From Paraphoma chrysanthemicola (lineage: Eukaryota; Ascomycota; Dothideomycetes; Pleosporales; Phaeosphaeriaceae), in NCBI GenBank assembly GCA_020744225.1, contig JAGMWG010000027.1, forward strand, positions 124,001-188,000: a stretch of DNA of 64,000 nt, read 5' to 3'. Position 1 is the stretch's first letter, and each line of letters begins with the position of its first letter. The notes under the pieces were generated by a model, which ran no database searches, was not told the origin of the DNA, and saw nothing but the letters and a program-made list of their open reading frames with translations. Below, piece by piece: positions 45,173 through 57,080 of this stretch. The translations under genes and the position numbers were made by a program.

Positions 45173-46065
45173 TACGTTCTAGTACTAGTAGAATATAGAG
45201 AATATAGTCTCTTAGAGTTTAACCTAATTTACTTTATTAATATAGTAAGTATCTACTTAGAAATACTCTAGTCTATTACACTTTACTTACTATATATAGA
45301 ACTATATCTTAATATAGTCTACTTTACTCTTACTACTACTCTTAATTAATTTATTATAAGTTATCTTCTTACTTATTTACTAAGTATATAAGAGAATTAT
45401 ATATAAAGAGATTATATCTAGACTAGTTAGATTATAAGTAAGACTAAATCTACTATTACTACTATAATATAAGAGATATATTATTTATTAAGACTTATAG
45501 TAAATATATTTAGTAGAGACGTATATAGAGTAGCTCGTAATAGCTATTAGATTATCTATACTAGTAATAATATTAGTAAGTAAGTAAGAAAATAGAAGTT
45601 AAAGTTAAACTTAGGTACTATATACCTACCTAAGGTACTAGATACTTATAGTTAATCTAACGCAATAATATATTATTAGTAGAGAAGCTATTAAATAAAG
45701 TAACTAGACTAAGTAATATAGCTATTATACTAAGACTATATCTTATTAATAAGACTATATAGTAAGTATTACTAGTGCTTAGAGAGCTAAATAAATATTC
45801 TAGTATTCTAGTAATAGTAAAGGTATTATCTTAAATATAGTAGAACGTTAGCTATTATATAAAGATCGTAATAGTACTTTATATAATAATAGATAACGTA
45901 CACTAATAATATAATAGAATACTTATCTTTTATACTAATAGAGTAGGTATAGTATATATTTATTAGCTTTACTAACTTAGAAAGAATTAATATATCTTTA
46001 TAACTAGAGCGTTCTATAAATACTATAATTCTAATACTATACTAATATACGTCTTCTTTACTTAT
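45173..46065. other. AT-rich, unassigned; possibly the NLR N-terminal part
   Basis: By position this should continue the NLR pseudogene upstream of the element B insertion (minus strand). It is so RIP-mutated that I could not recognise an effector domain. Left end of the Fot1-like element may also lie here. Confidence 0.4.
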
Positions 46066-47745
46066 AGCTCTAGTATACTTACTTTAGTTCTATATATTTC
46101 TAACATAGTATTCTTACACTTTTAACTACGTTTATCTTTCTTTTTCTCTTTAGTAGTATCTTTCTTAGCTTACTTTACTTAAGTCTTTATAAGATTCTAA
46201 TAGCTTATAACTCTTACTATTTCTAGTACTTTTAGTCTAGTTACTTACTAAACCTTTACTTTATTATTAATTACTACTAGAAATTAAATATAATTCTACT
46301 AGAGTATACTCTTAGTAAAAGATATCTAAGTAGCTTTAGTAAGCTTCTAGATAAGCTTCTATAGATACTATCTAGTTATCTTATTTAGAGAGTAAGTTAT
46401 ATTTTACTAGATAATTAGATTTTAAAGTAATATAAAATCTTTAGCTATTACTAGTATCTTAGGTAACTATACTACGTCTAGTAGTAAACTAGTCTCTACT
46501 AGATAATAAGACTCTACTATTACTCTATTAGCTTAAGAAGTAATTAGCTTAGGTAGAGACTTTAGTATAGTCTTAAGCACTTAATCTAAATTAAATAGAA
46601 ATAATTAATATATAGTAAAGCTAGTCTTAATATTCTGTAGTATAAAGACTTTACTTCTTATAGAATTATATAGATAAGTAAAATACTTCTTACTTACTAT
46701 ATTTATACTATCTTACTCTAGTTATTTAACTTACTTATAATAGACTGTCTTTAGAGAAGAGAATATAGAGATATTATATAGCTATAACTTATAGAAGGTA
46801 TAAGAGAGAAGTTAATATAATATAATATTATTTAAGAGATAGAACTCTAGAATTTTAAGAGTCTTGTATATACTAAAACTATTATAAATTAGTACTTAAG
46901 ATTTAAGTACTCTAGACTTCTACTAAGCTTATTTCTTAGTTTTAGAGTTAAAAATATATATTAGCTACTATAAGATAAGATAAGAGTCTATATATCTAGA
47001 CTTAGATAGTATATACTACTATCTAGAAGTAGAAAAAGTTATTTAGTTACTCTAATAAGTTGTAGCTAGCTAAATTACTATAGAGTTTAGATACCTACTA
47101 TTAGTACTAATATATTTAATAGTAGTTACGACTTTACACTTAATACGCGCTTCTTTATAGATTTATATATTATTCTTACTTAAAAGAATCTTTATAGAGT
47201 CTAGTATAGATAGTATTACTTTAGTCTTATCTATATTATAGATATTCTCTACTAGAATAGCTAGATTACGTAGTACTCTTTTAATAACTTTAAACTACTA
47301 CACTACTTTATTATAGATGTTCTTCTTGTAATAATTCTAGTCTAGCGCCTTAACTATTCTTACTCTAACCTCTAGATATTAATTCTAGAATGTCTTCGCC
47401 TAGTTCTTACCTAGAGGCTTAGATAGTCTACTTAATTCTATTTAGTACTAAGTAAGGTAGAAGGCTAACGAAGGTAGAAACTTTATTTAAACAAGCTGTT
47501 TAAGATTAGCTAACTGTAAGATAAATTTAGTAAGAGTATCTTCTTTGTAAATAGTAAGATATTACTAGCTTTAGGCCTTCTTCTTAATTAAGCGTTAACT
47601 ATGTGTATAATAGTAGAGAGTAGACTTTAAGACTTTGCTATAGTCTGCTAGCACTTAATATAAGTGTAGTACACTAGGTAGAACTCCTTGCGATAATACT
47701 TAACTAGCCTTATCTATAGTAGTAGTGTTAAGAGACTTTAAAGCA
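46066..47745 (-). pseudogene. RIP-damaged Fot1-like (Tc1/mariner) transposase
   Basis: Minus strand with many stops but clear Fot1/pogo-type landmarks in order: an N-terminal DNA-binding region (TTTIDKAS, about 47.7 kb; KASNILLFTKK, about 47.5 kb), ENIYNIDKTKVILSILDSIK (about 47.22 kb, the first catalytic Asp block), VVTTIKYISTNSRYLNSI, LKILEFYLLNNIILY (about 46.85 kb), FILQNIKTSFT (about 46.63 kb) and a basic C-terminus KDTTKEKKKDKRS (about 46.15 kb). Fot1-family elements are cut-and-paste DNA transposons with TA target sites. Terminal repeats were not found, so element ends are unknown. Confidence 0.8.
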
Positions 47746-49029
47746 TAATGAATAGCGCTAGGCGCCAAAAAAACGCTGTAGACACAATGCTACGAGGTAC
47801 GTAATAGACCGTTCTAAAAAAAGAACAATGCGCTACAGCTAAGGTAAAGACAGAATAGCTTAGAGAGAATACTACTATTTAATACTGCGCATATGTAAGT
47901 AGGCTAGACACGCGCTAACGTAAAGAAAAATACACTATTAAAATATGCCGGATTTTAATAGTCTATCCACCAACAGCGAAACTCTCGGAATGTATTCTAG
48001 CTACCTTAAATTGAAGTCTAAGACCTGGAATATTTTCTTTTATGACAGAGCTTCCTATTCTAACCTCTGAAGTTAAGGAAGATTTCTTATGTCGTAATAT
48101 GACAGGGGTGAAACGTTAACGAGGCGGTTGACGGCTTGGACGAAAATGTGAATATTATAGCGACTACGAGGAGAAATCTTATCAGGAGCTTGTATCTTAG
48201 AGATCAATAGCTATATGATATGTGCACACTACTCCGGCTTCTGTATTCTTTGAGGTGGAGAATCTAATATGGTTAGAAGTCAAATTCGTCCCATAATGCC
48301 GTGCGTCCCACGACCCCGGGATTGACCTTAGATTTGAGTGATTGATTCCGATGCAAATGTTCTCGAAGATGCGACCGGAAATGGATATGTGTGCTGTTAA
48401 ACCTGCCGTGTCTGTGGCCTGGGATTGAGTCAGGCGTTGACAGATTCTACATTTCCACGAAGCTAATAACGCTTTGGAAATCGTTCTCAAGATCACTATC
48501 CAATGGCACTCCTTTCCAATGTATAGTATCCTCCAGTTATGATATGTAAAACGCTTCGACAGGCCCATCTAGTGGCCATGAAATGGCTGTCATTGAACCA
48601 AGGACCAACATTTCGAATCAGCATACAAAAGCGAAAACTCGGGTACTTTGCGATCGCGTAAAGGCAAACATTCAGAAGTAGCATCACCTAACCGCTAAAA
48701 TAATGTTGCGCTTACTATTAAGGCATGAAGGAGGATAAATGAGGTTCAAGCTGCCGTGCCCCGCACAGAAAGCGAATATCTTTGATTGTAAATCGACGTC
48801 GACATGCCGAGGTCTGAGACGGAGAACTTTCCGTGCGCGAGTTCGACACAGCACCCGGCCATCAATATATGAACACTTATCTCCATAATTCAATAAAAAT
48901 ATCATACTGCAACTGAACTATCAATAAACTGTTGTCTCTGACTGATACTGTCGCCTCCAAGCCTGTGCACGTCACTATCATCCACAAACCAGATAACGAA
49001 CACTTCCCCAGTGTTGCAAACCAAACATC
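47746..49029. other. Right edge of the AT-rich block and BVMO promoter region
   Basis: AT-rich sequence ends near 47.95 kb. After that base composition returns to normal. It contains the right copy of the 43-bp inverted repeat (48288-48330). Frames up to 123 codons on the minus strand (48197-48568) match nothing I know. The last few hundred bases upstream of 49030 should hold the monooxygenase promoter. Confidence 0.5.
48288..48330 (-). repeat. Right copy of the 43-bp imperfect inverted repeat
   Basis: On the minus strand it begins TAAGGTCAATCCCGGGGTCG and ends CATTATGGGAC. Partner of 18472-18514. Confidence 0.7.
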
Positions 49030-51316
49030 ATGCCATACATCGACTCTCCCCCACCAGAGATAGAGATTGTAGATCAAGTACACTCACAACCTTCTCCGAT
49101 AAAGATTATCCATGTCGGTGCAGGCGCTTCTGGTCTATTGTTCGCTTATAAGGCACGGAAAATGCTGCAGAACTATGAGCTCATATGCTATGAGAAGTCA
49201 ACCCTCCCATTCCCTTCCTGACATTCGTAGTGCTGACTGAAACTTTAGAAATGGGGATATTGGAGGTACTTGGCTTGAGAACACGTATCCAGGTACTTAC
49301 TCGGAGACTCTGGTGAAAGCATTGAGCTAATCTGCTTCAAGGCTGTGCATGTGACATTCCGGCCCATGTGTACACTTATTCGTTCGAACCGAATCCAAAT
49401 TGGTCTGCGTATTACTCTGGTGCGCCTGAAATCCAGGAGTATTTCGTACGCTTTTACAAGAAACACGACCTGGAGTCTTTCATGAAGTTTAATCACAAGG
49501 TCATCAGTGCAACTTGGGACAATAAGCTGGGTCGCTGTAAGTGGAAAGACTCGTCACGAGAAAGCTCCTGTTGACTTACGCTGTCTGAAGATGATGTTGA
49601 GCTCTTGCATCAAGGCGAAATTGTGCACGATTGGTGTCACGTTTTGGTCAATGGCTCTGGTGTTGTCAACCAATGGAAGTGTGAGTTGATTTAAAAGTAG
49701 ATACATTCAGATGTATACTTATTGGAATCAAACAGGGCCTGCCATTGAAGGCTTGAATGAGTTCAAAGGCAAACTTGTTCACAGTGCCGCCTGGGACCCA
49801 AGTGTCGATCATAAAGGCAAGAAAGTGGCAGTCATAGGGACCGGATCAAGCTCAATTCAGATGGTGCCCAAGCTAGCAGATGGTGAGAGACACATGAGTT
49901 GTCGTGATGAAGCTAATGACTGCGTAGGAGCGGACCAGCTGACTGTTTTCATGCGCAGCAACACATGGATTGCGCCCTCAATGACGGTGCAAGAGCAGAA
50001 AATTGATGACAGCGACCGCACTGTCACCTTTGGTAGGGACCGGTACTCGCAAGAAGAGATAGCAAATTTCAACAAAGACCCAGAATGGCACTTGAAATAC
50101 AGGAAGGAACTTGAAGGCTTGACAGGGAAGCTTTTCCCTCTTTTCTTACGCGGGACACCCGAGAACGTAGCAGCAACGGAAAATTGGCGAGCCGATATGC
50201 TACGGCGGATCGGTGTAGGTAGCGAAGAGCTGAAGGAGAAGTTGATTCCTAAATGGTCTCCCGGATGCCGAAGACTGACAGTAAGTAAAAGCCCTCGCCT
50301 GATGAGTTATCCTTCTGAAGCATAGGCAGCCGGGTATTGCGTATCTCGAAACCCTAACTCTTCCACGTAAGTCAAACGACCCTCCCTATGATTGTACTGC
50401 TGCTAATTACATCTATGTAGACGTATCGACTGTCCATGAAGAGATCATCAAAGTGACTCCCAACAGCCTCGTCACAGCGGGTGGTAGGAACATCGAAGTC
50501 GACATCATTGCCTGCGGTACCGGATTCGATATTGCTTACGTGCCCCATTTGTATTGACCCCAAAATAACCATACATATTTGTACGTCAAGCTTACACTGA
50601 TCTTTCTATAGCAAAATCTTTGGAAGGAATGGTATTGAAATGCAAGAAGACTGGTCGGTGGTATGTATCTCATCTTGATCAGTCTACCCCCTGCCATCAT
50701 ACTGATTCTACGCCGTAGGAACCAAATATCTACTGCAGTATTGCTGGTCCTGGCTACCCCAATTACTGGGTCATCAACGGGCCACGGGGAAATTGGGGTC
50801 AGGGTTGTGCGCTTCCATCTGTATGCAATGAGCCCTATAAATTGAACGAATAATCACTGACATTTTGCGTAGCATGAGGTTCAGATCGAATATGTCATCC
50901 AATGCATCGGGAAAATACAGCAAGGAGGCATCAAATCGATGGAAGTAAAGCAGAAACCCACAACCGACTTCAACAACTTTGCCGATGCGTGGCATGCGAA
51001 GTATTCAGTCTGGGCAGAAGACTGCAAGAGGTGAGTTTTGTATCATCCTTAACCAAGAAGCATTGCTAATCACGATATCGATAGTTGGTATAAAAACAAC
51101 AAGACAAATGGCCGTGTTTACCTCTGGCCGGGAACTCTCCTCCACCACCTCAAGACACTTCGTAACCCGCTGTATGAGCATTACGAATTTGAATACAAGG
51201 ACAACGATAATGTTTGGGCCTTCCTGGGTAATGGATTCACTAAGAATGATATGATTGGTACAACGGAGTCCTTGACGCCGTTCATAAGAAACTCCGATAC
51301 TGCTTGGGACTTGTAG
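49030..51316 (+). CDS. Baeyer-Villiger-type flavin monooxygenase
   Basis: Twelve exons: 49030-49196, 49249-49292, 49342-49536, 49591-49680, 49736-49882, 49928-50280, 50330-50366, 50421-50550, 50612-50660, 50719-50820, 50873-51030, 51085-51316; all introns GT-AG, 45-61 nt. Total 1704 nt, 567 aa. The family inserts one oxygen atom next to a ketone using FAD and NADPH, often in secondary metabolism or steroid breakdown. Seen: FAD-binding GAGASG (30-35), GDIGGTWLENTYPG, CDIPAHVYTYSFEPNPNWS, the Baeyer-Villiger fingerprint F-x-G-x3-H-x3-W-D (175-186, FKGKLVHSAAWD), NADPH-binding GTGSSS (200-205), ACGTGFDIAY and a C-terminal WPGTLLHHL. Intact, although it lies only about 1 kb from the RIP block. 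Substrate unknown; no cluster partner genes beside it. Confidence 0.92.
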
Positions 51317-51722
51317 AAGGTAGAGAAGCGTCCGTTTTTTGTTCAAACTATCACGACATAGTTTCAATTAGCCCACAATGTAATGTGATGTGTGCGGTGC
51401 GATGGCAAAAAGATTAAAGATGGCGGTTTTCGGCCATATTAGCGCCTTGGCAGCAATGACGTCGCTTCCTCGGTCCACCTCGAATCGCGCCTCTCCACCA
51501 ATACTGCATGAACAGTGACATCAAACTTCATCCACCACAGCTCGTTCGCCCACGTTTTTACCACTTCACGCGGACTTAAGTACCAAAACACCATAAGTCC
51601 CAGTCTACCACGTGGCGTCCAAAACAACGAGCATCAAACATCGCAGCAATCTCCTCTCGCCTGTCATCAGTCCATTCGCCATTTCCCTACTCTGGTACAG
51701 CCGGAGGATCATACAACCAACA

Positions 51723-52585
51723 ATGCTCATTCGCCCTTCCCACCTCTCCCCCTCCACCCTCACCATCCCCACACCAACCTCCTTTCTCAAATCCCTTCTC
51801 CCATCCCTTCCCTCCCGCCGCGCTTTCAGCATCCTCCCCACATCTCAACGCTCCCACACAAACCGCATCTTCGACCCGATCCGGACGCCAAATGACCTGC
51901 ACACGCTCACCATGCTCAATGCCGCCGATAATCGGACGCTAATCACGCTCTGGAGCGCGAAGTGGTGTCAGACATGTCAGACTGTCAAGCCGTTGATAGT
52001 TAAGATGTTGGAGGAGGAGAAAGTGGGGCAGAGGGAGGGAGGATTGGGGTTTGCGGAGGTGGAGATGGATTCGACTTTGATTGCGGATTTGCCGGTTACA
52101 TACCGAGTACGTTTCAGGTTTTCCTTTCTAAAGTTCACTCATTTTCTCGCCGCCTTTTTCGTCGTTAATACATCTATACGGTTCAGCAAGCCCAACTTTC
52201 CGACATCACGGCTCCTTTCTCCCAAGATTTCATATCCGCTTTTGTCCCTCCGCTTTCCTATCCGGACATGCATGGACTACACATGTACACGTCTACCCAC
52301 CCTCGCGTCTTACCTCCCTTCGCATTGCCGGGATTGATCATCCGTCCCATCTCGCCCCTCCCTCCCCAATTCTCCTCAAATCCTACCTACCAACTAACAT
52401 CCCCATAGATAACATCCATGCCAACCCTCCTCGCCTTCTCCCGCCAAGAAGCCCAATTTGCCACCCTCCTAAACCAGCCCAAGGACATGCTCAACGAAGA
52501 ACACCTGCACGACTGGCTCGTCAATGAAGCGCGGCGGGGAGGGCGCGCGGGGGGTGGTGGGGGGAGTGGGTTGTTTGGTTGGTGA
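51723..52585 (+). CDS. Thioredoxin-like protein, probably mitochondrial
   Basis: Two exons, 51723-52106 and 52409-52585, joined by a 302-nt GT-AG intron (phase 0), 186 aa. The first 50 residues are Ser/Pro/Arg-rich without acidic residues (MLIRPSHLSPSTLTIPTPTS, then PSRRAFSI), a likely mitochondrial presequence. The thioredoxin active site is WCQTC (81-85), and after the splice VTYRITSMPTLLAF supplies the cis-proline loop. Gly-rich C-terminus ending SGLFGW. Thioredoxins reduce disulfides; a CQTC site is a variant of CGPC, so it may be a specialised reductase. The intron is long for this window but no extra exon is needed. Confidence 0.82.
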
Positions 52586-53159
52586 AATCCTACCCTGTGC
52601 AGCGTAAGGGCTGAGATGATCTGAGCTGAGGTTTTTGGGTAGGTAGCGATGAGAAGGTTAGGGCGAAGTTATGAGAGAGAGATAGAGGTATGTTGTCTCG
52701 GACCTTTATCTGTGGATGAATTGGTTGGTGTAGACTGACTGTGTTCAAGAAGCTTCACTTCGAATATTTGGATCGCGGTATTTGATACGTCTTTGATAGG
52801 AACAGCGGCGTGGTGTGTGGTAGACAGACCCGACGATGCGCATGGTCACTCAGAAGTAGAGGGTATTGAAGTATTATTATTTGATTCCATCATTGCAATA
52901 CGTCCGGCCGGACATATGAAGCGGTCTACTGCATGCGCCCCCAACCATGCTGACTATGCTAAACCACCAATGCCATATCCACCACGTCCAACGACATTAT
53001 CTTCAAGCGTCGAATCTTTGATAAGGGGTATATCCTGACCCATCTCATACCACGCCATGCCAAGCTGCCCTATGCTATCTATCAAATATACCAACCTTCC
53101 TGAACGCCAATTGCTCATGCAAATATCTTCCTCCATGTCTTTCCCCCCACTCCAACTTC
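52586..53159. other. Intergenic between convergent genes
   Basis: 574 bp between the stops of the thioredoxin-like gene (+) and the SNF2 gene (-). No gene seen; should contain both 3' UTRs. Confidence 0.5.
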
Positions 53160-56100
53160 CTAAGCTCTGAACAACGGATCGTCGCCCAGACTCCACACCT
53201 TCGCATCCAGCCTCGCTTTCTTCTCCGTCCTCGTTTCGCCCAAGAGCTCATTCTCACTGGCTCGTTTCGCGCTCTTGATCGTCGGCGGCTCCATGAACTT
53301 GGGCGTGCTGACGCGCGATCCAGCGAGTGCGGGAGTGGGTAGCGAAGTATCTGTGAGTGCGGGCGGAGATGCGGCATCGTCTTCGTCGTCGCCGTCGTCG
53401 ATGATGATGTGGGTTTGGCGCTTGTTGGGTGAGAGAATGGGGAGAGTGGCATGGAGAGTTGTGCTGGGCTGAACGCTCTGGATAGTGTCCGGCTGCTTAC
53501 GTGATGCAATGTCCTTGTCGCGTTGTTCAAGCTCGCGCTGGTCGTCGGCGCGCTTCTGGAGCCAGAGGTCGTGCTCTTGCTTGTAATCGTCTTCTCTTCC
53601 CTTGACCCACTCATGGTGCTCTTCGTTCTCTTCACACAGCACAACGCAGGATGGGCACTTGACGTAGAAACCCCCTGTTGTGGGCGCCTCTTCAAGCAGC
53701 TCGAATTCTTTGAGGTTGTTGGCAATGAGGTCCGTCTTGTCCCAATCGAGGCAATCTTCGCAAAAGGCTTGCGGGCACCATCGGCAGCGGAAGACGAGGC
53801 CGCCAGCGTCGGAAGTGTTCTTGCCGCAATCGCAGCAGAAATGCTGGGAGCAGAAGAAACCGGCGAACCCGCGCACCTTGACCTGGTACTCTGGATCGAG
53901 GCAGTCAAAGTGGTAGCCGCGAGGGCAGCTTCGGCATCCAATTATGTCACCCACATCTTCACCTTCGAAGCACGACAGACAGTGGGTTTCGTGACTGAAC
54001 TCGCGACGCTTCTCGCGCACGGGTTCGGCGATGCGGGGATCTTTGCCGGCCATGGTTGGTACGGCCTCCCAGTCGCCGCAGTTCATCGACTCCTTGCTTA
54101 TGGCAAAACCGTCGACCATGACGGTGGTGTTCTTGCCCTTCCGTCTGTCTTCACGGGTGACTGTATCCGGAAGAATGTGGGCAGATGCAGCTTTAGATTT
54201 CTTAGACTGTTGATCGAGTTCACGTTGATAGCGCTTGCCGTCAAAGACGGCGCATTCGACACGCTCCATAACGGAAAGCCACTTCTCCTCGTCAGCCTCT
54301 GAGTGTATGGCTTCGGAGACGATGGCGTCTGCCGGCTTGTCGCGACACTTCTCCATCATGGTGTCGAGGTCCCACGACACCATTTCAGTGGCATCAATGT
54401 CCGGATGTGACAAAGTTTGTGCGCCGCGACGAATCAGTGTTTTGAGCTGCGTGGCGTCCATCTGAGGCATATCATCTCCAAGCGACGGTCGTCCGACCTT
54501 GCTTTTCGACTCGACCGCCTTTTCGCTGTGAATATTGCGCATGGATTCGGTAATCTTGGCAGAGAGATAGAGCTTCTTCCGGATGCGCCCCATCATTTGT
54601 TCTTCAACAGTGCCTTGGGTGCAAAGCTTGTAAATGGTGACCTTCTTCGTCTGGCCGATACGATGGGCACGAGCCTCAGCTTGTAGCGTGATTTGTGGGT
54701 TCCAGTCTTCATCGAGGAAGATGACGTCCTGTGCGCTGGTGAGGTTGATTCCTAAACCACCTGCGCGGGTCGACAGGAGCATGACCTTGTAGTCAGACTT
54801 TTCCTGGTTGAATAGGCGAATGTCGAGATTCCGCTTGGCGCGTGCAGTTGATCCGTCAAGACGCAAGAACTTGAAGTGCTGGCCTTGGCCACTGATCAAA
54901 GACAGGAGGTCTTCGGTGAAATCGAGTGTGCGAGTGAAGCCCGAGAAAATTAGCACCTTCTTACCTTGTTCAAGGACAGTGTGCTTTAAAAGCTTCTCCA
55001 AGAGGATGAACTTGCCCGACGCGCGAATGATGTGCTCCCCGAGGTAGTACGGATCTGGAGCAGCATCAGGGAGCAAGTACGGATGCGAGCAGCATTTACG
55101 AAGTTGCATCACGAGATTGAGGAGCTTCTGCCAAGCAGACTTGACCTCGCTGCCGTTTTCGGCCTTGATCTGCTCTTTCTCCATCGATTGCTGAATGATG
55201 TTCGCAGTCTCTTGCCACTCTCCTTGGCCGTCGACAGTGCCCCTTTGCATCTTCTCCATGAGTTGTATTGCCTGATCCTCTTGCCTGTCTTGTGTAATGG
55301 CAGCCTTCTCTTTGCTCTTGCCGTCTGCAAAGAGCTCGTTGAGCATGGCATTGTCAACGCGAGTGAGGAGGCGTGTGTACCAGAAACGCTGCATCGGGGT
55401 GAGCGGCACGTAGAGCAGTATTTCTTCTTTAGGTGGAAGACCAAGGTTGACACCAGGGCTGTCTTTCATGCGTCGCAGCATGACTAGCTCAAGAAGGCGT
55501 CTAGCATCGTCCATGGTCTGTCGATTCACTTTGCCCTTGTTGAGATCGAACGACTCCTTGAACAGGGTTTCCGTGTTGTCTGCAAATACATCTGGATACA
55601 GCCAAGCGAGCAACGCCCACATCTCGAGAAGATTGTTCTGCAAAGGCGTACCCGTGAGGATGAGGCGGTACTCGGCGCTAATGTTCCTGAGGGCTGTCGA
55701 GATTTGCGTAATGCTCGACTTGATCTTGTGCCCTTCGTCGAGGACAACATATCGCCACACGAACGACGTCTTGAACCACGACTGTTCTGACGCAAATGTG
55801 TCATATGTTGTGACGATGATCTTATACGAAGAAGACTCGTTCTCGGTGGGCATTTTGGACACCTTGAGCCCCGCCTTACGTGACGCCTTGCGGGTCTTTG
55901 CTTGCATGGTCTCGTTACCTCTGAGATCCTCCATGCCCAACGCAACCTTCTTGAGCCGGGCGCGTTCGCTCATGGCGCCATGAAATCGGAGCACTTTTAG
56001 GTCGGGCACCCAACGCTGGGCTTCGTTGACCCACGAGTTCAGCACACTGAGCGGGCAGATGACGAGGTAGGGGCGATTTTCTTCTGACACGACGCCGTTC

Positions 56101-57080
56101 TTGCGGTCAAGCTCTTCCAGGTATTGGAAGAGCGAGAGGGTCTGCAGCGTCTTGCCGAGGCCCATTTCGTCGCCTAAGATGCCGGAGAAGCCGTTTCGGT
56201 AGAGGTGGACGAGATACGACAAACCAGACAACTGGTAGGGCTTCATCGTGGCAGTGACGCCCTTTGGCTGCTCCTGTAGCTCTTCGTACGGCTCAATTGG
56301 CTGCGCGTCATGGGTTGCAACCAGCTTTGAGATGTGGTTGTTGTGCGGCAGGAGCGGCAAAAAGTAGTCCTTGTTGGCAACGAGGAAGTTGTTCGCCTTG
56401 ACTTTGGACTTGTGGGCAATGTCGTCACGCAGGCGATTGCGGGCCGTGTCGAGCTTCTTGGGCGGGGGTGCCTTCCGCCGCGATGGGGGTGGAGGGGAAG
56501 GCATGGTGTCCGACTCCAATATGCGCGTCTTCCTGTCGCGAGTGCCCCTTCGAAGGTGGCTGTCGCGCTCGCTATCCCTCTTGTGCTTCTCCATCTTCAA
56601 TTCTTCGTGTTTTGCGTGGATGCGCGCACTGCCGCGCTGGTTGCCTCTCGGTTTGGTGGCAGATCGGGCGAGTTCGTCCTCGCTGCTCTCCGGTTCGCCT
56701 CGAGCAGGCTTCGCCGAGGTGGAGTTGCGGGCGCTCCTAGTCGTTGATGTGCGTGTAGGCCGGGTCTGCTTGGCGGGCTCGGGGGAGTCTGTGGTGGAGG
56801 GACTGGGGATGGCGTATTTGGGCGGCTGCTGCTGTCTCAGGGCGCGTTTGCTGTCGCCGTTGTTTGGCATTGTCTCCGTTCGCTTGTCGTCCTGCTGCGA
56901 AGACGTGCGCCGCAGCTTCGTGGCCGACTCTGCCGAGCTCTGGGAGCCAAACTTGGCAAGCAGATCGTCCAGCATTCCGCCGCGCTTCTTTGGGGTGATG
57001 GGTTGGGGCGAGCCCAGTGTGATAAGCGGGCGCTCGGCCATGGCGGATGAGGGCAGTGTAAGTTGGGGACGTTTGACCAT
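53160..57080 (-). CDS. SNF2-family chromatin remodeller with C-terminal PHD-type fingers
   Basis: A single exon, 1306 aa. The first 230 residues are disordered, basic and Ser/Pro-rich. The ATPase begins with MKPYQLSGLSYLVHLYRNGF and carries motif I GDEMGLGKT (about 302-310), LSVLNSWVNEAQRW, DEGH (about 446-449), LTGTPLQNNLLEMWALL, and in lobe two VLIFSGFTRTLDF (about 706), STRAGGLGINL and ARAHRIGQTKKVTIYKL. After residue 1030 comes a Cys/His-rich region: ETHCLSCFEGEDVGDIIGCR, SCPRGYHFDCL, then HFCCDCGKNT and CRWCPQAFCEDCLDW, PHD/RING-like fingers that may read histone tails. It uses ATP to move or evict nucleosomes. It is divergent from the Clr2-type gene with 421 bp between starts. Whether it is the Mit1-like partner of Clr2 cannot be settled by eye. 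Confidence 0.88.
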   Translation of the reverse strand: MVKRPQLTLPSSAMAERPLITLGSPQPITPKKRGGMLDDLLAKFGSQSSAESATKLRRTSSQQDDKRTETMPNNGDSKRALRQQQPPKYAIPSPSTTDSPEPAKQTRPTRTSTTRSARNSTSAKPARGEPESSEDELARSATKPRGNQRGSARIHAKHEELKMEKHKRDSERDSHLRRGTRDRKTRILESDTMPSPPPPSRRKAPPPKKLDTARNRLRDDIAHKSKVKANNFLVANKDYFLPLLPHNNHISKLVATHDAQPIEPYEELQEQPKGVTATMKPYQLSGLSYLVHLYRNGFSGILGDEMGLGKTLQTLSLFQYLEELDRKNGVVSEENRPYLVICPLSVLNSWVNEAQRWVPDLKVLRFHGAMSERARLKKVALGMEDLRGNETMQAKTRKASRKAGLKVSKMPTENESSSYKIIVTTYDTFASEQSWFKTSFVWRYVVLDEGHKIKSSITQISTALRNISAEYRLILTGTPLQNNLLEMWALLAWLYPDVFADNTETLFKESFDLNKGKVNRQTMDDARRLLELVMLRRMKDSPGVNLGLPPKEEILLYVPLTPMQRFWYTRLLTRVDNAMLNELFADGKSKEKAAITQDRQEDQAIQLMEKMQRGTVDGQGEWQETANIIQQSMEKEQIKAENGSEVKSAWQKLLNLVMQLRKCCSHPYLLPDAAPDPYYLGEHIIRASGKFILLEKLLKHTVLEQGKKVLIFSGFTRTLDFTEDLLSLISGQGQHFKFLRLDGSTARAKRNLDIRLFNQEKSDYKVMLLSTRAGGLGINLTSAQDVIFLDEDWNPQITLQAEARAHRIGQTKKVTIYKLCTQGTVEEQMMGRIRKKLYLSAKITESMRNIHSEKAVESKSKVGRPSLGDDMPQMDATQLKTLIRRGAQTLSHPDIDATEMVSWDLDTMMEKCRDKPADAIVSEAIHSEADEEKWLSVMERVECAVFDGKRYQRELDQQSKKSKAASAHILPDTVTREDRRKGKNTTVMVDGFAISKESMNCGDWEAVPTMAGKDPRIAEPVREKRREFSHETHCLSCFEGEDVGDIIGCRSCPRGYHFDCLDPEYQVKVRGFAGFFCSQHFCCDCGKNTSDAGGLVFRCRWCPQAFCEDCLDWDKTDLIANNLKEFELLEEAPTTGGFYVKCPSCVVLCEENEEHHEWVKGREDDYKQEHDLWLQKRADDQRELEQRDKDIASRKQPDTIQSVQPSTTLHATLPILSPNKRQTHIIIDDGDDEDDAASPPALTDTSLPTPALAGSRVSTPKFMEPPTIKSAKRASENELLGETRTEKKARLDAKVWSLGDDPLFRA

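Noticed and set aside
18472..48330. A giant Starship-type element bounded by the 43-bp inverted repeats
   Set aside because: No DUF3435-type tyrosine recombinase at either edge and no cargo genes; the interior is explained by an NLR ruin and nested transposons.
48197..48568. A 123-codon minus-strand frame containing the right inverted repeat
   Set aside because: Translates a repeat; a similar peptide arises from the left copy, so this is repeat sequence and not a gene.
51612..51722. An N-terminal extension of the thioredoxin-like protein
   Set aside because: The extension starts at GTG; the first ATG in frame is 51723 and gives a credible mitochondrial presequence.
53075..53941. A 288-codon minus-strand frame overlapping the SNF2 C-terminus
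   Set aside because: Ser/Thr/Arg-rich shadow of the SNF2 gene in another frame.
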